21,450 nucleotides of DNA from an uncultured Clostridia bacterium (GTDB lineage: Bacteria > Bacillota > Clostridia > Christensenellales > Aristaeellaceae). Of the stretch, positions 14,611 to 21,450 are shown one piece after another. Where the stretch lies: the NCBI GenBank assembly GCA_947600345.1, contig CANQGC010000015.1, forward strand, positions 1 to 21,450. The letters run 5' to 3'. How positions within the stretch are numbered: position 1 is the first letter of the stretch; the number at the start of each line of letters is the position of its first letter. Position numbers and translations under genes: made by a program. The notes beneath the pieces were generated by a model. The model was given only the letters and a program-made list of their open reading frames with translations. It did not search any database and was not told where the DNA came from.

Positions 14611-14702
14611 GCGCCCGCGCGGTGCTCATCGCGGGAGAGCCCCAAAATGCAAGTAAAGTTGAGTAAGTAACCAAAATTTGCAGGAATTGATTCATCAAAA
14701 AT

Positions 14703-14746
14703 GCCGCATTCGCGCCTCAAGGGGGCGTGGGTGCGGCTATTTTTTG
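14703..14746 (+). terminator. Intrinsic terminator between the DUF4867 gene and rpoB
   Basis: A 16-bp stem begins at GCCGCA (14703) and closes with TGCGGC (14732-14737), G-U pairs included, around a 3-nt loop AAG. It is followed by TATTTTTTG. It separates the DUF4867 transcript from rpoB. Confidence 0.85.
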
Positions 14747-14809
14747 TTAAAAGTTCGCAAAAAGTGGAAATTTGATGCAAAACCGGGGGCTTTGCGCGGG
14801 AATCCGGCC

Positions 14810-14838
14810 TTGACAGCTCCGAAAATCTTTGGTATATT
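14810..14838 (+). promoter_or_regulatory. Promoter of rpoBC
   Basis: TTGACA (14810-14815), 17-bp spacer, TATATT (14833-14838). It is near consensus, consistent with strong expression. Transcription would start about 195 nt upstream of the rpoB ATG. Confidence 0.85.
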
Positions 14839-14875
14839 ATAATACTGCATTAGTATGGACAGAAGTGCGCTTTCG

Positions 14876-15014
14876 GCAGGTTGGTTTCACAAAATCAACA
14901 AAAATTTCTCAAAAATATAGAAGTTTGGCCGAAAAACCCCAAAGCTTATCCCAAAGATAACCTTGGGGCTTCTGAACGGAACCTGCGAGTGTCGCCGGGT
15001 CGCTCCGGCGGCGA
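14876..15014 (+). promoter_or_regulatory. Structured leader of rpoB
   Basis: GCAGGTT (14876-14882) can pair with AACCUGC (14980-14986), enclosing an A-rich strand and a hairpin at 14937-14968 (CCCCAA/UUGGGG outer stem, UUAUC/GAUAA inner stem). A second hairpin, GCCGG/CCGGC (14994-15009), sits just before the ribosome site AGGGGTGA. No run of U follows either hairpin, so control by translation or processing is more likely than attenuation, if any control exists. Confidence 0.5.
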
Positions 15015-15039
15015 ATAATGATAGGGGTGATTGTAAGCT

Positions 15040-18843
<3,804 letters not shown>

Positions 18844-18906
18844 TCGTCAGCGCTGCTTTCAGGTGGAGGAATTCACCGCGTCTATATAGAGAAGGGAGAG
18901 AGCTCC

Positions 18907-21450
<2,544 letters not shown>

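Overview
The window looks like chromosomal DNA from a GC-rich member of the Bacillota, class Clostridia. The evidence is strong GGAGG-type ribosome sites, TTGACA/TATAAT promoters, a Bacillota-type rifampicin region in RpoB (alanine where E. coli has Ser522), and small genes such as DUF421/DUF4363 and BlaI/M56 that are common in this group. An uncultured gut lineage is likely, but species cannot be set from this sequence.

Layout. At 1-230 there is a train of short hairpins ending in the argG terminator. From 0.24 to 7.9 kb nearly everything is on the minus strand: argG with its own promoter and two ARG-box-like sites; a ParE/RelE-type toxin and its antitoxin; a Fic protein with a 12-bp tandem repeat next to its promoter; tadA; a DUF421-DUF4363 membrane pair; and a BlaI repressor-M56 sensor peptidase operon with palindromic operators. 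The M56 gene appears frameshifted near its 3' end. On the plus strand follow a patatin-like lipase and an 82-residue conserved-looking protein, then a second hairpin train (9.25-9.69 kb). A LysR regulator (minus) is divergent from a small PQ-loop membrane protein (plus), and a third hairpin train (11.2-11.5 kb) follows. Next come tag (DNA-3-methyladenine glycosylase I) and a MepA-type MATE transporter, both minus; the transporter mRNA begins with a long hairpin. The right end is plus strand: a DUF4867 gene with a terminator, then rpoB with its own promoter and structured leader, and rpoC running off the window.

Working together. The window is a mosaic of short transcription units, mostly with their own promoters. 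Clear functional pairs are toxin/antitoxin, DUF421/DUF4363, BlaI/M56, LysR/PQ-loop (divergent) and RpoB/RpoC. The least explained parts are non-coding: three hairpin trains of one family, all at gene 3' ends; the 12-bp repeat beside the Fic promoter; and the structured leaders of the MATE and rpoB genes. No CRISPR array, insertion sequence, tRNA or rRNA was seen.
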